From assembly GCA_963759955.1 (NCBI GenBank), contig CAVXCA010000065.1:124001-188000 (forward strand): a DNA stretch of 64,000 nucleotides. The letters run 5' to 3'. Made by a program: the position numbers and the translations under genes. The stretch comes from Roseiarcus sp963759955. GTDB lineage: Bacteria > Pseudomonadota > Alphaproteobacteria > Rhizobiales > Beijerinckiaceae. This document shows positions 1-8,605 of this stretch, one piece after another; within the stretch, counting starts at the first letter, position 1; every line of letters starts with the position of its first letter. The notes below the pieces were generated by a model. That model made no database searches. It had not been told where the DNA came from and saw only the letters and a program-made list of their open reading frames with translations.

Positions 1-177
1 GTCGATCACGCGGCTCTCGCCGAAGCGCTCGACGAGATCGCCGGTCACCTGGAACGCGCCGCCGTAAAGGCCGATGTCCTCGCCCATCAGGACGACGCGG
101 TCGTCGGCTTCGAGCGCGATGGCGAGCGCCTCGCGGATCGCCTCGGCGTAGCTCAGTTCGCGATTGGTTTGCGACAT
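1..177 (-). CDS. 2-oxoacid dehydrogenase E1 component, beta subunit (5' part only)
   Basis: Only the N-terminal 59 residues lie in the window; the rest is beyond position 1. The translation starts MSQTNRELSYAEAIREAL and contains the motif MGEDIGLYGG, typical of the transketolase-like beta subunit of heterodimeric, TPP-dependent E1 enzymes (pyruvate, acetoin or branched-chain 2-oxoacid dehydrogenases). The start ATG lies 6 bases after the stop of the alpha subunit gene, so the two are co-transcribed and probably translationally linked. Substrate cannot be decided from this fragment; the E2 gene that would help is outside the window. Confidence 0.88.
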   Translation of the reverse strand, partial: MSQTNRELSYAEAIREALAIALEADDRVVLMGEDIGLYGGAFQVTGDLVERFGESRVID

Positions 178-183
178 GCCGGC

Positions 184-1212
184 TCAATCCTCTCGAGGCG
201 AATAGACGTCGCGCGTCACCTCGGCCGGATTCGGCGTCGGGCTTTCCATCGCGAATTCGATCGCGGCCGCCATTTCGGCGCGAACCTCCGCGTCGATCGC
301 CGCGATTTCTTCGCGCGAGGCGAGGCCGAGCGCAACGACCTCGTTTTCGAACGCGGCGATCGGATCGCGCTGCCTCCAGCTCTCGATCTCCTCGCGGGTG
401 CGATAGCGGTTGCGGTCGGAGCGCGAATGGCCGCGGGTGCGATAGGTCTTGGCCTCTATCAGCGTCGGCCCGTCGCCCCCGCGCGCCCGCTCCACGGCGA
501 GAAAGGACGCCTCGGCGACGTCGGCGAAATTGTTGCCGTCGACGATGACGCCCGGCATCGCGTAGGCGCTGGCGCGATCGGCGACGTTGGGCGCCGCCGT
601 CGAGCGCGTGATCGCGGTCGACATCGCGTACTGATTGTTCTCGCACACGAAGATCACCGGCAGCTTCCAGATCGAGGCGAGGTTGAGCGACTCGTGAAAC
701 GCGCCCTCGTTATTGGCGCCGTCGCCGAAGAACGCGACGGCGACCGCGCCGTCGCCGCGCCGCTTGGCGCTGAACGCGGCGCCGACGGCGATCGGCAGGC
801 CGCCGCCGACGATGCCGTTGGCGCCGAGGTTGCCGCGCGCGGGATCGGCGATGTGCATCGAGCCGCCGCGCCCCTTGCAATAGCCGGTTTCCTTGCCGAG
901 GAATTCGGCGAACATCGGCTTCAAGTCGGCGCCCTTGGCGATGCAATGGCCATGGCCGCGGTGGGTCGAGGTGATAGCGTCGGCGTCGGTCAGCGGCATG
1001 CAGATCCCGACCGCCGTCGCCTCCTGCCCGATCGAGAGATGCATGGTGCCGTAGGACAGCCCGCGCACATACGAGTCTTCGGCCGCTTCCTCGAAGCGGC
1101 GGATGCGGTGCATGCGCCTCAAGGCATCGAGCGCGTCGGACGAAGAGAGCCGGAGATAGACGGGCGGGCGATGGGCGACGTGCGCATGCGCGGCGCCGGC
1201 GCGGTCAGGCAT
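184..1212 (-). CDS. 2-oxoacid dehydrogenase E1 component, alpha subunit
   Basis: The 342-residue protein is a TPP-dependent E1 alpha subunit that decarboxylates a 2-oxoacid (or cleaves acetoin) and passes the acyl unit to lipoyl-E2. The TPP-binding motif begins with GDGANNEG (about residue 163) and closes with ENNQYA (about 191). RGGSMH near residue 116 and a phosphorylation-loop-like THRGHGH near 83 also fit AcoA/PdhA proteins. Length is normal for the family. It precedes the beta subunit gene on the minus strand. It is separate from the homodimeric aceE at 18.6-21.3 kb, so the genome encodes two E1 types. AcoA versus PdhA is undecided. Confidence 0.9.
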   Translation of the reverse strand: MPDRAGAAHAHVAHRPPVYLRLSSSDALDALRRMHRIRRFEEAAEDSYVRGLSYGTMHLSIGQEATAVGICMPLTDADAITSTHRGHGHCIAKGADLKPMFAEFLGKETGYCKGRGGSMHIADPARGNLGANGIVGGGLPIAVGAAFSAKRRGDGAVAVAFFGDGANNEGAFHESLNLASIWKLPVIFVCENNQYAMSTAITRSTAAPNVADRASAYAMPGVIVDGNNFADVAEASFLAVERARGGDGPTLIEAKTYRTRGHSRSDRNRYRTREEIESWRQRDPIAAFENEVVALGLASREEIAAIDAEVRAEMAAAIEFAMESPTPNPAEVTRDVYSPRED

Positions 1213-1509
1213 GAAGGCGTTCTCCTCGGGGGCGAAGTTCGCAGGAGCGGCGCGAACTCTCGGCGTGACGCACTTTTGTACGCCTAGCAGATCGAATGTT
1301 GCCTCTCAACCTCGGGGCATATTCGCCCCTTCCGGAAAAATTGGCGAGCCGCGACAATTTATGCCTGGAAAAGTCGCAGATTTGCGCTTTCATCCGCCCT
1401 ATTTTTGCGCATAATGCCAAAACTTTCATCATTACCGTGGTCACTTGGCCTAACAGCCTCGACGATGGCGCTGAAACGCCGGTGTCGCAAGAAAATCAAG
1501 AAAGTCTCC

Positions 1510-1848
1510 ATGAAAATCATCACCGCGATCGTCAAACCGTTCAAGCTCGACGACATCCGCGAGGCGCTCGACCGGCTCGGCGCCCACGGCATGACCGTCA
1601 CCGAGGTCAAGGGATACGGCCGGCAGAAGGGCCACACCGAGATTTACCGCGGCGCCGAATATGTCGTGAACTTCGTGCCCAAGGCGCGCCTTGAAATCGC
1701 CGTGCCCGACGCGCGCGTCGACGCCGTCGTCGAGGCGATCCGCGCCGCGGCGCAGACCGGCAAGATCGGCGACGGCAAGATCTTCGTCACTCCGCTCGAG
1801 CGCGCGGTGCGCATCCGCACCGGCGAATCCAACGACGACGCTCTTTAA
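1510..1848 (+). CDS. glnK: PII nitrogen regulatory protein GlnK
   Basis: PII trimers sense 2-oxoglutarate and ATP/ADP and, in the GlnK form, bind and close the AmtB ammonium channel. I start the gene at the internal ATG at 1510, giving the standard 112 residues beginning MKIITAIVKPFKLDD; a longer in-frame reading from 1405 adds a non-conserved basic stretch. The T-loop carries Tyr51 in GAEYVVNF, the usual uridylylation site. The C-terminal signature (GKIFVTPLERAVRIRTGE) is intact. amtB follows 26 bases downstream, the classic glnK-amtB pair. No convincing sigma-54 promoter was found by eye upstream. Confidence 0.95.
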   Translation: MKIITAIVKPFKLDDIREALDRLGAHGMTVTEVKGYGRQKGHTEIYRGAEYVVNFVPKARLEIAVPDARVDAVVEAIRAAAQTGKIGDGKIFVTPLERAVRIRTGESNDDAL

Positions 1849-1874
1849 ATCCACCACCCATCGAGATCGCGCCT

Positions 1875-3188
1875 ATGAACCCTTTGATTCCGCGCGCCGT
1901 CCTGCCCGCGGCCGCGCTCCTTGCCCTCTCGGCGCCCGCCTTTGCGGCGGAAAGCAAGATCGATCCGGCCGACACCGCCTTCATGATCGCCGCGACGGCG
2001 CTGGTGCTGCTGATGACGCTTCCCGGCCTGGCGCTGTTCTACGGCGGCATGGTCCGGCGCAAGAACATCCTGGCGACGATGGCCCAAAGCGTCGCTGCGA
2101 CGGGCGTGGTGTCGCTCTTGTGGTTCGCGCTCGCCTACAGCCTCGCCTTTCGCGGCGACGGCGCGCTGATCGGCGGCTTCGACCGGACGTTCCTCGCCGG
2201 GATCGGCGTCGACTCGGTCAGCCCGTTCGCCAAGACGATCCCCGAGATGCTGTTCATGGCCTATCAGATGACCTTCGCGGTCATCACCTGCGCGCTGGTC
2301 GGCGGCGCCGTCGCCGACCGGATGAAGTTCTCGGCGTTTCTCGTGTTCTGCGCGCTGTGGCTGTTCATCGTTTATGTGCCGACCGCCCACTGGGTGTGGG
2401 GCGGCGGCTTCCTGGCGCGCCTCGGCCTGATCGATTTCGCCGGCGGCACGGTGGTCCACATCAACGCCGGCGTCGCCGGCCTCGTGGCGGCGCTGATGAT
2501 GGGCGCGCGGCAAGGCTACGGGCGCGAGAATCTGGCGCCGTTCGATCTGTCGCTGGCCGTGATTGGCGTCGGCCTGTTGTGGGTCGGCTGGTTCGGCTTC
2601 AACGGCGGCTCGGCGCTCGGCGCGGGATCGCGCGCCGTCTTCGCAATCGTCGCCACGCATCTTTCCGCCTGCGCCGGCGCGCTGGTGTGGAGCGTGCTGG
2701 AATGGGCGGAGCGTGGCAAGCCCTCGGTGCTCGGCCTTATTTCCGGCGCGGTCGCCGGGCTCGGCACGATCACCCCCGCCTCGGGCTACGTCCTGCCCTG
2801 GCAGGGCGTCGTCATCGGCGCGCTCGCCGGCGGCGTCTGCTATTGGGCGAGCACCGCGTTGAAGCAGCGGCTCCGCTACGACGATTCGCTCGACGTGTTC
2901 GGCGTTCACGGCGTCGGCGGCATCCTCGGCACCCTGCTCGCCGGCGTGTTCGCCGCCGCTTCGGTGAGCGCGGCGGGCGGCGAGCCCGGCATATCCGGGC
3001 TGCTCGAAGGAAACCCGGCGCAGTTCGTCGCCCAGGCGATCGGCGTCGGCGTGACGATTCTTTGGTGCGCGGTCGGCACCTGGATCACGCTGAAGATCGT
3101 CGACGCCCTGGTCGGGCTGCGCGTCGTCCCCGAACAAGAACGCGAAGGCCTCGACCTCGCGCTGCACGGCGAGGCGATGGGGCTGTAG
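1875..3188 (+). CDS. amtB: ammonium transporter AmtB
   Basis: This 437-residue inner-membrane ammonium channel has an N-terminal signal-like segment (ending about residue 25, APAFAA) followed by about 11 hydrophobic helices. The twin pore histidines are visible: His195 in GGTVVHINAG and His345 in DVFGVHGVGG. They are exactly 150 residues apart, as in E. coli AmtB (168/318). The short C-terminal tail expected to contact GlnK is present (VVPEQEREGLDL). It lies directly downstream of glnK in an evident operon, so it is probably expressed under nitrogen limitation and gated by GlnK. Confidence 0.96.
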   Translation: MNPLIPRAVLPAAALLALSAPAFAAESKIDPADTAFMIAATALVLLMTLPGLALFYGGMVRRKNILATMAQSVAATGVVSLLWFALAYSLAFRGDGALIGGFDRTFLAGIGVDSVSPFAKTIPEMLFMAYQMTFAVITCALVGGAVADRMKFSAFLVFCALWLFIVYVPTAHWVWGGGFLARLGLIDFAGGTVVHINAGVAGLVAALMMGARQGYGRENLAPFDLSLAVIGVGLLWVGWFGFNGGSALGAGSRAVFAIVATHLSACAGALVWSVLEWAERGKPSVLGLISGAVAGLGTITPASGYVLPWQGVVIGALAGGVCYWASTALKQRLRYDDSLDVFGVHGVGGILGTLLAGVFAAASVSAAGGEPGISGLLEGNPAQFVAQAIGVGVTILWCAVGTWITLKIVDALVGLRVVPEQEREGLDLALHGEAMGL

Positions 3189-3313
3189 CGGCGCCCGAAG
3201 CGGAGAGGAGCGCGTCCTGAGCGGCCGCGTGCTCTCCGCCCGGCCGCGGCGGTGGCCTTTTCACCATCCAGCCACTAGATTCTTCCGGCGACGCTTTCGC
3301 AGGAGACCGAACC

Positions 3314-3742
3314 ATGGCGGATAGCATTGCGTCTCCCGGCCGGCCCGTTGTTTGCCAAGTGTTGCGCGCGGGCGCCTCGTTCGTCGGCAAGCAGGGTTTC
3401 TCCAACGCGCCGGCGGTTTCCGCTCAGAGCGTCGGCGCCTCGGCGATCCACATGCAGCTGCTGACGATGCCGCCAGGAGCGCGCGCGAAGGCGCACAAGC
3501 ACCAGACGCACGAGACGGCGATCTACGTGCTCAGCGGCGAAGCGGGGATGCACTACGGCGAGCGGCTCGAGCATCATCTCGTCGCGCGCGCCGGGGACTT
3601 CGTCTATATCCCGGCCGACACGCCGCACCTGCCCTACAACATGAGCGCAAACGATCCCTGCCTCGCCGTGGTCTCGCGCACCGATCCCAACGAGCAGGAA
3701 AGTGTCGTGCTGTTGTCGGAGCTCGACGCGATTCACCGGTAA
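3314..3742 (+). CDS. single-domain cupin protein
   Basis: A 142-residue soluble protein with one cupin barrel. Motif 1 is close to consensus with candidate metal ligands His61, His63 and Glu67 (AHKHQTHETAIYVLSG). Motif 2 is GDFVYIPADTPH with His105. Such stand-alone cupins include isomerases, dioxygenases and sugar-binding proteins; nothing here picks a substrate. The start ATG has an AGGAGA ribosome site about 10 bases upstream. It is 125 bases after amtB on the same strand and probably has its own promoter. Confidence 0.8.
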   Translation: MADSIASPGRPVVCQVLRAGASFVGKQGFSNAPAVSAQSVGASAIHMQLLTMPPGARAKAHKHQTHETAIYVLSGEAGMHYGERLEHHLVARAGDFVYIPADTPHLPYNMSANDPCLAVVSRTDPNEQESVVLLSELDAIHR

Positions 3743-3880
3743 GGCGCGAGCGCGGCGGAGCGCCGGCCATAGCGTCGCAGCCCTCGGCTCGATGTTGACC
3801 GAGGCCGACGCACGCCACACTATGGCGGGGATTTCGCGCGACGACAGCGTCTCGCGAACGAGATCGAAAGGGGGTCGGCG

Positions 3881-4159
3881 ATGCGAACGATCATGCTGTT
3901 GGCCGTTTTGATCTCCTGCGCATGCGCGACGAGCGCCGCCGCGCAGCCGCGCTGCAAGGTCATGGACCCGACGGGAACGCCGTTGAACGTGCGCTCGACG
4001 CCCCAGGGCGACATCGTCGGCGCGCTGCCCAACGGCGTGCTGGTTTCGATCGTCGACAATGCCGTCGACGCCAACGGCAAACCCTGGGCCTACATCGCGC
4101 GCTATTCCGACGGCCAGCCGATCGGCTGGGTGTTCCGCGAATTCATCGCCTGCTACTGA
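3881..4159 (+). CDS. small secreted SH3-domain protein
   Basis: A 92-residue protein with a signal peptide (MRTIMLLAVLISCACATSAAA, cleavage probably after AAAQ). It is followed by a single bacterial SH3-like (SH3b) domain with the family signature LNVRSTP and a terminal GWVFREFIACY. It has two cysteines, at the start and end of the mature chain, that could form a disulfide. SH3b domains usually bind peptidoglycan or other envelope ligands, so a periplasmic role is likely. A GGGG-type ribosome site precedes the ATG. Confidence 0.78.
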   Translation: MRTIMLLAVLISCACATSAAAQPRCKVMDPTGTPLNVRSTPQGDIVGALPNGVLVSIVDNAVDANGKPWAYIARYSDGQPIGWVFREFIACY

Positions 4160-4276
4160 GGGTTCAGCGTCCTTGCGCCGGCTGAGGTCGCCCGTTCAGC
4201 CGCGTCGGCATGGACGGAACAAGGCGGCCAAGCGCCGGACGCGCTCAGCGAGCGCGTCTGCAGAAGAACCGCCGCC

Positions 4277-5281
4277 CTACCCCAACACCCCCGCCGCCCG
4301 CATCCGCCCCACTTCCAGCCCGTTCCAGTTGCGCAGGGTCGGCGCGAGGAACGTCTCGAAGCGCGCGCGTTCGGCATCGCTCATCGGCAGGAACTTCGCG
4401 ATCAGGGCGGCGATCATGATTTGCGCGGCGCGGGTCGCACCGTCGTCGGCCTTGACGGCGAGGCCGAGGCCGAGTTCGGGCAGAGCGGCGCAAAAGACGC
4501 CTTCCGCGCCCGTCTTGGTGAACGCGCGCGCGCCGAGCAGGGTCATGACCTCGGTGTCGAAGCGCTCCGTCCCCGCGACCATCTGAGGATGGGCGGCGAC
4601 GGCGGCGCGGATGCGTCGGGCCGCCTCGCGGCGCATCGGCGGCAGCCCTTGCCCCGTCGCAAAGCGCGCGAAGCCGAGCGCCAGCGCGCGCAAGGGCACG
4701 GCGTAAGTCGGGATCGAGCAGCCGTCGGTTCCGCACACGTCTTCGCCCAGCGCGGCGCCGGTGAGGTCCTCGATCGCCGCCTTGGCCGCGCGCTGCACGG
4801 GATGGTTTTGCGCCTCGTAACCCCTGGAGTCCCAGCCGCTCGCGCAGGCGAGGCAGACGAAGCCGGCGTGCTTGCCCGAGCAATTGTTGTGCAAGGCGGA
4901 AGGAAACGCGCCCGAGCGCGCCAGCGCGCGCGCCGCTTTTTCGCCGAGCGGCCAATGGGCGCCGCAGGCGAGCGCGCTCGGCTCGGCGCCCGCCTTGGCG
5001 AGCATCGCCGCCGCGCCGGCGACGTGCGCGGCCTCGCCCGAATGCGAAGAACAGGCGAGCGCGATTTCCGCTTCGCTGAGCCCAAGTTTGTCCGCCGCGC
5101 CGCTCTCCAGCAGCGGCAACGCCTGAAACGCCTTGACCGCCGAGCGCGGAAAGACCGGGCGCTCGACGTCGCCGAACGCGAATGCCAGCGCGCCGCCCGC
5201 ATCGACGACGGCGCCGGCGCCGCGATGGCGCAATTCGACGAGCGGGCCGCGCGTGACTTCGACGACGATCGGATTGGCCAT
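4277..5281 (-). CDS. L-asparaginase, Rhizobium etli AnsA/ReAV type
   Basis: This 334-residue enzyme should hydrolyse L-asparagine to aspartate and ammonia in the cytoplasm. It belongs to the thermolabile rhizobial asparaginase family, unrelated to E. coli AnsA/AnsB. The residues described for the R. etli enzyme are visible, shifted by about one position: Ser47-x-x-Lys50 (PRSAVK), Cys134-x-x-Lys137 (NNCSGKHAG) and Cys188 (GTDGCS). SSHSGE at 78-83 is another family hallmark. It is transcribed divergently from the CBS-BON gene at 5460. Proximity to glnK-amtB fits nitrogen scavenging, but this is only context. Confidence 0.87.
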   Translation of the reverse strand: MANPIVVEVTRGPLVELRHRGAGAVVDAGGALAFAFGDVERPVFPRSAVKAFQALPLLESGAADKLGLSEAEIALACSSHSGEAAHVAGAAAMLAKAGAEPSALACGAHWPLGEKAARALARSGAFPSALHNNCSGKHAGFVCLACASGWDSRGYEAQNHPVQRAAKAAIEDLTGAALGEDVCGTDGCSIPTYAVPLRALALGFARFATGQGLPPMRREAARRIRAAVAAHPQMVAGTERFDTEVMTLLGARAFTKTGAEGVFCAALPELGLGLAVKADDGATRAAQIMIAALIAKFLPMSDAERARFETFLAPTLRNWNGLEVGRMRAAGVLG

Positions 5282-5459
5282 CGCCCGCTTCGCTCCTTGG
5301 CGGCCGCCGTTCGCGACGCCGCGATCGACAGCCTATACAAGGCTCTGCGGCGCGACTCTAGCGCGCAGGCAACGTTGGGATTGCGCGACGTCAACCGCGC
5401 GGCCCCCCGCTTGCAGTAGACAAATCCCGGCGCGGGCGGCTCTCGAGAAGGACAATGCG

Positions 5460-6176
5460 ATGCGCGTGCAAGATGCGATGACGCGAGGGGTGATCGGCGT
5501 AAGGGAGACAGCCAGTCTCTCCGAGGCGGTCGAGACCATGCTGCGCGCGCGGATCAGCGCGCTGTTCGTGTTCGACGAGCGCAAGGCGCTGATAGGCGTG
5601 TTGAGCGAGGGCGATCTGTTGCGGCGCGGCGAACTGGGCACCGAAACGCGCCGACCGCGCTGGCTCGAAGCGCTGATGAGCGGCGGCCGACTCGCCCACG
5701 CTTACGCCCACGCCCACGGCCGCAAAGTCTCGGAAGTCATGACCAAGAGCGTCGTCTCGATCGCCGAGGACGCCAATCTCGCCGAAGCCGTCGAGCTGAT
5801 GATCCGGCGCAGGGTCAAGCGCCTGCCGGTGGTGCGCGGCGGCGCCGTCGTCGGCGTGCTCTCCCGTTCGGACCTGTTGAGGAGGCTCTATCTGGCGCTG
5901 CCGCGCGAGGCCGCGCCGAAATCGGACGCGGAAATCCGCGCTGCGATCGAGGCCGAGATCAATTCCCAGGGGTGGGCGCCGCGCGCTTCGATCCGCGTTT
6001 CGGCCAAGGACGGCGAGGTGACGTTCGACGGCGCCATCACCGACGAGCGGCTGCGCGACGGCTTGCGGGTGATCGCCGAGAATACGCCGGGCGTGAAGGC
6101 GATCCACGACCGTCTTGCCTGGATCGAACCCAATTCCGGCATTCTCATTCCCGCCCACGACGACACCAAGGCGTGA
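5460..6176 (+). CDS. CBS-pair protein with C-terminal BON domain
   Basis: A 238-residue protein with two CBS motifs (about residues 7-60 and 90-145, the second ending RRRVKRLPVVRGG). They are followed by a BON domain (about 155-225, with VTFDGAITDERLRDG). CBS pairs (Bateman modules) bind adenine nucleotides or similar ligands; BON domains are associated with membrane or phospholipid contacts. The start is the ATG at 5460 behind GAGAAGGA. It converges with a second CBS-pair gene at 6208. No catalytic domain is present, so it is probably a ligand-responsive regulator. Confidence 0.85.
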   Translation: MRVQDAMTRGVIGVRETASLSEAVETMLRARISALFVFDERKALIGVLSEGDLLRRGELGTETRRPRWLEALMSGGRLAHAYAHAHGRKVSEVMTKSVVSIAEDANLAEAVELMIRRRVKRLPVVRGGAVVGVLSRSDLLRRLYLALPREAAPKSDAEIRAAIEAEINSQGWAPRASIRVSAKDGEVTFDGAITDERLRDGLRVIAENTPGVKAIHDRLAWIEPNSGILIPAHDDTKA

Positions 6177-6209
6177 GCGCGCCGACGAATCGCACGATTC
6201 TTGCGCCTT
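6168..6209. terminator. nested inverted repeat between convergent CBS genes
   Basis: An outer AAGGCG/CGCCTT pair (6168-6173 and 6204-6209) encloses an inner perfect stem GAATCG/CGATTC (6187-6192 and 6195-6200). It sits across the stop codons of two convergent genes, so it could end transcription both ways. There is no strong T-tract, so the call is tentative. Confidence 0.35.
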
Positions 6210-7245
6210 ACTCCCCCCAGGTGAGAAACAGGCCAACGTCGCCCAGAATGCCGTCCACATAGCTGACAATCCGCGCCGTGAGCCCAAAACCCTTCGGCTT
6301 GAGTTCGGCTCGCCACCTGTCGAGCAGTTCCGCAGGCTTTCCCCGCAACGTCGTCTCCCAACCCGGCTCGGCGACGTCGATCATGCGTCCGCCGTCGGTG
6401 CACAGGTCGCAGGGGAAACGGTGCAGGAGGAATTCCTTCTCGCCGTGCTTGGCGGCCACTTCCGCGTGGTCGAGGAGCTTGCGCCACGATTCGTCGCTCA
6501 CATGCTGCCGCAATATGAGCTTGGCCTCGCGCTGGCGCTCCATCCGCGCCGCCTGTTTCTCCGCCGCCGCTCTGTCGATCGCCTCCTGTTCGTAGGCTCT
6601 CACCTGATCGCGAAACGCCTCGGCGGAAAGTGTCGGCGGCGCCTCCGGCGCGGCGACCGGCGCCGGACCGGCGGCGGACGCGAGGCCTCCATCCAAGAGG
6701 TGCGCGCCTCCAGCGAGCGACTCCAAGAACCTCACAAGTCCGGCGCCGGCCTCGCCCTTCGCCTGCGGGATCTTGTGAAACTGCTCGATGACGCCGAGCA
6801 GGTCGGTGCGACTGACGATCCCGACCAATTTGCCGTCGCGGATCACGGGAAGTCGCTTGATCCGATGCGATTGCAGCAGGCGGGCGATCTCCGGCGCCGG
6901 CGTTTCGGGGTCGATTGCGATGAGCGGCGCGCTCATGACGTCCCGGATGGGCCGACGATGGCCGTCGTTGGCGATGTCGCGCGACGACGCGGCGTCCGCG
7001 AGCAATTCGAGCCACCATTCCCGCCGGTAGTCTTCCGGCCGCCGTCCGAGCAAATCGCCGTCGCTGACCATTCCGATCGGAGCGCCGGCGGCATCGAGCA
7101 CGGGCGCCGCGCCGATCCCGTTCTCGAGCATCAGCCGGGCAACCGCCTGGACGCTCGCGTCCGCAGGGGTCGTGATAACGCGCCCGGTCATCAAGTCGCT
7201 GGCGATCAAGCGGGTTCGCTCTTCGAACTTAGCAGCGAAGGTCAT
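6208..7245 (-). CDS. CBS-pair protein with uncharacterised C-terminal domain
   Basis: A 345-residue protein. Two CBS motifs occupy about residues 17-70 and 105-160 (second one with SHRIKRLPVIRDGKLVGIVS). Then comes an Ala/Pro-rich linker, a charged coiled-coil-like helix (about 215-255) and a C-terminal domain with CDLC and EPGWETTLRG that I do not recognise. The N-terminal half resembles the neighbouring CBS-BON protein, including the RREWWLELL inter-CBS segment (RPRWLEALM in the neighbour). The two look like diverged paralogues facing each other. The role is unknown; ligand sensing is expected from the CBS pair. Confidence 0.82.
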   Translation of the reverse strand: MTFAAKFEERTRLIASDLMTGRVITTPADASVQAVARLMLENGIGAAPVLDAAGAPIGMVSDGDLLGRRPEDYRREWWLELLADAASSRDIANDGHRRPIRDVMSAPLIAIDPETPAPEIARLLQSHRIKRLPVIRDGKLVGIVSRTDLLGVIEQFHKIPQAKGEAGAGLVRFLESLAGGAHLLDGGLASAAGPAPVAAPEAPPTLSAEAFRDQVRAYEQEAIDRAAAEKQAARMERQREAKLILRQHVSDESWRKLLDHAEVAAKHGEKEFLLHRFPCDLCTDGGRMIDVAEPGWETTLRGKPAELLDRWRAELKPKGFGLTARIVSYVDGILGDVGLFLTWGE

Positions 7246-7550
7246 ATTGGCGCTCGTGTTTCCTCGGGATTTGCGACGTTTCGATGGCGACCGCGATTTA
7301 CGCTGCGTGAGATGAAAATCCGCTGAACGGCCGCCTCACTCTGCGCCGAAGTCGAGCGACGCCCTTTCTCCGCGCGGACGCCTCGCCCAACTCGCAACGC
7401 CGCAAATGCGTCGACGGAGTCGGCGTCCCTCAAACCAGCTTGGGACCAGCCTGACCGCGGAAGATCGCTCGAAGAGTCCGCATGTCGACGAACAAAGACG
7501 ACCCTCGGCTCCTCGACGATCTTAAATATTGGCCTCACACGGAGGCGGCG
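7246..7550. other. divergent intergenic region
   Basis: About 305 bases between the start of the CBS protein (minus) and the retropepsin-like protein (plus). A GTG/ATG-type upstream extension of the right-hand gene is possible (in-frame ATG at 7482), but it lacks signal-peptide character and I treat it as leader. It probably contains both promoters; no clear motif was picked out by eye. Confidence 0.5.
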
Positions 7551-8552
7551 ATGAAATTATTGATACGCGCGGTTCCCGGCTTTTGCGCCGCGCTCGTTGT
7601 GGCGACGCCGGCTCTTGCGCAATGCAGTTTGACCAAGGTCGCGCAAATGCCTTTGGTGGAATTGGGTGCCCATTACGCCGTGACGGCCAAGATCGACGGT
7701 CAAGTCCGTCCCCTGATCGTGGACACCGGTTCGGAGGTCTCGCTGATAAAATCGAGCGTCGCCAAGGAACTCGATTTGAAACCCGATCATTCGATTTCGG
7801 ACTCGCGGCCCGTGGTCGGCGTGGGCCAGACGCAAGCGGATTTGTACGTGAACGTCGTCCTCCCGGTTCTGGCGTTCGGCGACCTCGTCTACCGCGATCG
7901 CAGCACAGTCGTCGCTGCGATGGACGATGGCAAGACGCCGGAAGCCGACTTTGCGGGTCTGTTGGGCGACGACATTTTATCGCAATTCGAAGTCGAATTT
8001 GACTTTCCCTCGGGAAAGCTGACCTTCTACCGTTCGTCCGGTTGTTATAAGACGTTTCTTCCGTGGACCGGCGCTTATTCGGCGATCCCATTCGACCATC
8101 GTAACGCGAAGATCGCGATCGACATCTTCTTGAACGGCGAGCGAACGCGCGCGATCGTCGACACGGGAAACAATTTCTCGTTCGTCTCCAAGCACTCGAA
8201 TGCGCTGTGGGGCGTCCCGTATTCCGCGTTCGTCAATACTCCGGCGCAGTCGAGAAGCCCGTTGAACGACGGAAAGCCGATGCCCGTGCAGGCGTATATG
8301 TTCGACACGGTGAAGATCGGCGACGAATTGTCCTACCAGCGAAAAATGGGCGTCGTCGACGTCGATTTCCCGCTCGCGTCGGCCAATCTCGGCTTGGACT
8401 ATTGGAAGGACCGCAAGGTGTGGATTTCCTACGCCAACGGCTGGATGTTCGTTTCCGACAAGCCGCAGGCGGCGGCGCTCGCCTATCCGGTGATCGAGGC
8501 GCCCCCGGCCGCCGCCGGGGACAAGGCCAAGAGCGCCCTCAGCGAGAACTGA
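7551..8552 (+). CDS. secreted retropepsin-like aspartic protease domain protein
   Basis: A 333-residue protein with a signal peptide (cleavage about residue 24 after ATPALAQ). Two Asp-Thr-Gly triplets are visible: LIVDTGSE (58-60) and AIVDTGNN (204-206). Each is followed by a hydrophobic flap-like region, so the protein looks like two retropepsin/clan AA lobes in one chain. Such bacterial proteins are usually annotated as aspartyl protease family; activity is not shown for most. The ATG at 7551 is chosen because it follows GGAGG and begins the signal peptide. Codon use is slightly less GC-rich than its neighbours. Likely periplasmic or lipid-associated; substrate unknown. Confidence 0.75.
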   Translation: MKLLIRAVPGFCAALVVATPALAQCSLTKVAQMPLVELGAHYAVTAKIDGQVRPLIVDTGSEVSLIKSSVAKELDLKPDHSISDSRPVVGVGQTQADLYVNVVLPVLAFGDLVYRDRSTVVAAMDDGKTPEADFAGLLGDDILSQFEVEFDFPSGKLTFYRSSGCYKTFLPWTGAYSAIPFDHRNAKIAIDIFLNGERTRAIVDTGNNFSFVSKHSNALWGVPYSAFVNTPAQSRSPLNDGKPMPVQAYMFDTVKIGDELSYQRKMGVVDVDFPLASANLGLDYWKDRKVWISYANGWMFVSDKPQAAALAYPVIEAPPAAAGDKAKSALSEN

Positions 8553-8605
8553 TTAAGCGCCCCTTTGGCGTTTCTCGAGCTCGGCGCGGCCGAAATATCG
8601 GGCGC

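Noticed and set aside
1213..1509. Sigma-54 (-24/-12) promoter before glnK
   Set aside because: Expected from function, but I found no GG-N10-GC pair with good flanks. The GGGGC/GCCCC hairpin near 1315 has no obvious role.
1405..1509. N-terminal extension of GlnK from 1405
   Set aside because: The added residues are basic and unlike any PII; the ATG at 1510 gives the standard protein with Tyr51 in place.
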